DNA of 14,416 nucleotides from an uncultured Streptomyces sp. (lineage in GTDB: Bacteria > Actinomycetota > Actinomycetes > Streptomycetales > Streptomycetaceae). Of this stretch, positions 13,183-14,416 are shown one piece after another. Under the pieces are notes generated by a model. That model was not told where the DNA came from. It searched no databases and was given only the letters and a program-made list of their open reading frames with translations. The stretch spans positions 1-14,416 of the forward strand of contig CAMLJW010000087.1 of NCBI GenBank assembly GCA_946480485.1, written 5' to 3'. Both the position numbers and the translations under genes were made by a program. Numbering within the stretch: the first letter of the stretch is position 1; each line of letters starts with the position of its first letter.

Positions 13183-13510
13183 CCTCGTAGCAAATTCGGG
13201 CATTGTGCCAGTCCTGCGGCATGAGCTGGCTCACGTTTCCTTGCGGCCGCCAGAAACATCTGTCTAACGTCCTCGCAATCCGCTTGAGCGGACCCCTCCT
13301 CGGCCGGACACGGAATCCCGTTCCTGCCAGGTTGGTCTTGGTGAGTACGACGTGAAAGCAGCGGGAATCCTGGCCCTTCGCCATCTTCCCGTCCGCGTGG
13401 ACACCGCGGCACCAGGAGGATCCGGTTCGGAGCCACGCCGCCTCGTGCGGCCGGTCCCCTCTCGGATCCGCACCCGACAGCTGACCACGCAGGCGTAGCA
13501 GGAGTCCCCC

Positions 13511-13669
13511 ATGCTTCTTTTCGGACACCGTGGCACGCGAGCAGGACGGACGACGCTCGACCTCGGGCCACCCGACGTCGCGACATGTGGCGTCACGACA
13601 CAAAGCGACGTCACCGGCCCCGGTGCGGCAGCCGCCGTCATCCCCTCGGTCAGCAGCCCTGTCGCATGA
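13511..13669 (+). CDS. Possible 52-residue ORF coupled to the hydrolase gene
   Basis: ATG at 13511 has GGAG six bases upstream (13501-13504). The frame runs 52 codons (start MLLFGHRGTRAGRTTL, end VIPSVSSPVA) to a TGA that overlaps the hydrolase ATG as ATGA. The hydrolase ATG has no ribosome site of its own, so this frame could supply ribosomes by coupling. The peptide is rich in Gly, Ala, Thr and Val, without a recognised motif or clear membrane segment, and codon bias in the first third is weak. It may be a real small gene, a leader ORF, or chance. Confidence 0.35.
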   Translation: MLLFGHRGTRAGRTTLDLGPPDVATCGVTTQSDVTGPGAAAAVIPSVSSPVA

Positions 13670-14416
13670 GCGCGTCCTTGCTGCGGGCGCTCACCGGAGC
13701 CGTGTGCGCAGCCGCCACGGAGGTGGCTGCGATCGTCACCGCCCTGGCCCTGTATCCGTACGGTGTCGGCGGCGGAAGTGCCGGCGTCCGCGCCGGCCGA
13801 CCATCGGGCGGCACCGCGCCGGCTCATCCGCTCGGCCGGCAGACCGTCATCGATGGAAGCCCGGTGCTGCTGGTGCACGGGTTGAGCAGCAACCGGGGGA
13901 TCTTTCACGTCCTGCGACGGGAGCTGCGGAAGGCGGGCTTCCCTCATGTGGCCATGCTGAACTACAGCTGGCTCACCGCCGACGTCCGCAGCGCCGCACG
14001 GACGCTTGCCGCGGAAGTGGAACGGCTGTGCGACCACGGCGGACATGAGCGGGTCCATGTGATCGGCCACAGCCTCGGTGGACTGATCGCCCGGTATTAC
14101 GTGCAGCGCATGGGCGGCGATGCCCGTGTGCACACGCTGGTCACCCTGGGCGCCCCCCATCACGGCACGCTGACCGCCATGGTTCCGGTTCCGCACCCGG
14201 CGATCCGGCAGCTCAGGCCGGGCAGCGACATACTCGCCGAGCTTGCGGAGCCCGCTCCCGGATGCGCGACGCGCTTCATCGCGATCCACAGCAATCTCGA
14301 CCAGCTGATCATCCCCACCGGCAGCGCCAGGCTCACCCATCCGGACCTCCGGACCAGCAACATCCCGGTACGGGCCGTCGGTCATGCGTCGCTTCCGCTG
14401 CACCACAGGGTCGTGA
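13666..14416 (+). CDS. Membrane-anchored lipase-like alpha/beta hydrolase (3' end outside window)
   Basis: At least 250 residues and still open at the window edge. Residues 5-33 form a hydrophobic anchor or uncleaved signal (AVCAAATEVAAIVTALALYP), followed by a Gly/Ala/Pro linker. The hydrolase core starts at PVLLVHGLSSNRGIF (66-80), giving the oxyanion HG. The nucleophile is Ser136 in GHSLGG, Asp212 in HSNLDQLIIP is the likely acid, and His240 in AVGHASLPLH is the likely base, so the triad is complete. LGAPHHGT (161-168) is the family's strand after the nucleophile and is typical of triacylglycerol lipases and related esterases (LipA/EstA-like). It probably acts outside the membrane on acyl esters; the substrate is unknown. 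The ATG at 13666 lacks a ribosome site and overlaps an upstream stop. Only a few residues are likely to be missing. Confidence 0.88.
   Translation, partial: MSASLLRALTGAVCAAATEVAAIVTALALYPYGVGGGSAGVRAGRPSGGTAPAHPLGRQTVIDGSPVLLVHGLSSNRGIFHVLRRELRKAGFPHVAMLNYSWLTADVRSAARTLAAEVERLCDHGGHERVHVIGHSLGGLIARYYVQRMGGDARVHTLVTLGAPHHGTLTAMVPVPHPAIRQLRPGSDILAELAEPAPGCATRFIAIHSNLDQLIIPTGSARLTHPDLRTSNIPVRAVGHASLPLHHRVV

Larger units (their letters stand above)
13051..13510. other. Gap without a supported gene
   Basis: Frames on both strands lack clear codon bias, ribosome sites and recognisable domains. The gap holds two hairpins (13106-13125, 13165-13182) after the phosphatase gene and a small palindrome CCGCT-TG-AGCGG at 13280-13291. 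The GC level is a little lower than in the flanking genes around 13155-13275. Confidence 0.5.

Noticed and set aside
13352..13498. Plus-strand 48-codon frame starting with GTG
   Set aside because: No ribosome site, mixed codon bias and no conserved feature visible.
13133..13603. Minus-strand frame of about 130-156 codons in the gap after the phosphatase
   Set aside because: Weak third-position bias, a TTA codon, no ribosome site and no recognised domain. It overlaps the better-supported plus-strand small ORF.

Overview
The window looks like chromosomal DNA from a Streptomyces species or a close relative. It is very GC-rich, with strong G/C bias at third codon positions. It uses GTG starts freely and has short purine-rich Shine-Dalgarno sites. 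The gene families are typical of the genus: an XRE regulator with a DUF5753 tail, a DUF397 protein, an RsbW-like ATPase, a GAF-SpoIIE phosphatase and a repetitive-palindrome terminator. No tRNA, rRNA, CRISPR array, insertion sequence or phage gene was seen.

Layout. (1) 1-221, minus: an open frame that starts as a DedA membrane protein and switches in frame, at the shared peptide FAESGLL, to the GGCC zinc-site segment of a methionine-synthase-type homocysteine methyltransferase. (2) 528-1285, minus: a 72-residue unknown protein overlapping by GTGA with a Dfp/EpiD-like flavoprotein. (3) 1442-2848, plus: a complete glutamate decarboxylase. Behind it, on the other strand, are a fragment of a Phd/YefM-type antitoxin and a complete aldehyde dehydrogenase. 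(4) 4671-6669: an XRE-DUF5753 regulator (minus), an anti-sigma-like ATPase (plus) and a DUF397 protein (minus), the three components of whiJ/abaA-type clusters. A 16-base identical element lies about 100 bases before the ATPase gene and about 110 bases before the DUF397 gene, in the same orientation relative to each. (5) 6822-7690: the tail of a decayed alpha/beta hydrolase, then two strong GC hairpins. (6) 7691-9286: a small lipoprotein, a frameshifted remnant with a 22-base tandem duplication, and an HTH/double-Clp_N protein. The last has a promoter covered by two identical-arm palindromes and appears to be leaderless. (7) 9332-11444, minus: a complete FBH1-like UvrD-family helicase followed by a frameshifted coiled-coil gene. 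(8) 11770-13050, plus: a GAF/SpoIIE serine phosphatase. (9) 13511-14416, plus: a possible 52-residue leader ORF overlapping by ATGA with an anchored lipase-like hydrolase that runs off the window.

How the genes may work together. Regions 3 and 4 hold GABA/aldehyde metabolism beside a developmental-type regulatory triad. The XRE protein is the obvious candidate to bind the shared element and control the ATPase and DUF397 genes, and perhaps the aldehyde dehydrogenase just downstream of its own gene. The SpoIIE-type phosphatase and the RsbW-like ATPase belong to families that act together in partner-switching control of sigma factors, but nothing here shows that these two are partners. Several broken genes suggest an accessory or recently rearranged interval, or sequencing and assembly errors. 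These are the 1-221 fusion, the antitoxin and hydrolase remnants, and the frameshifted coding stretches at 8286-8490 and 9332-9891. Reads across each point would separate the two explanations.
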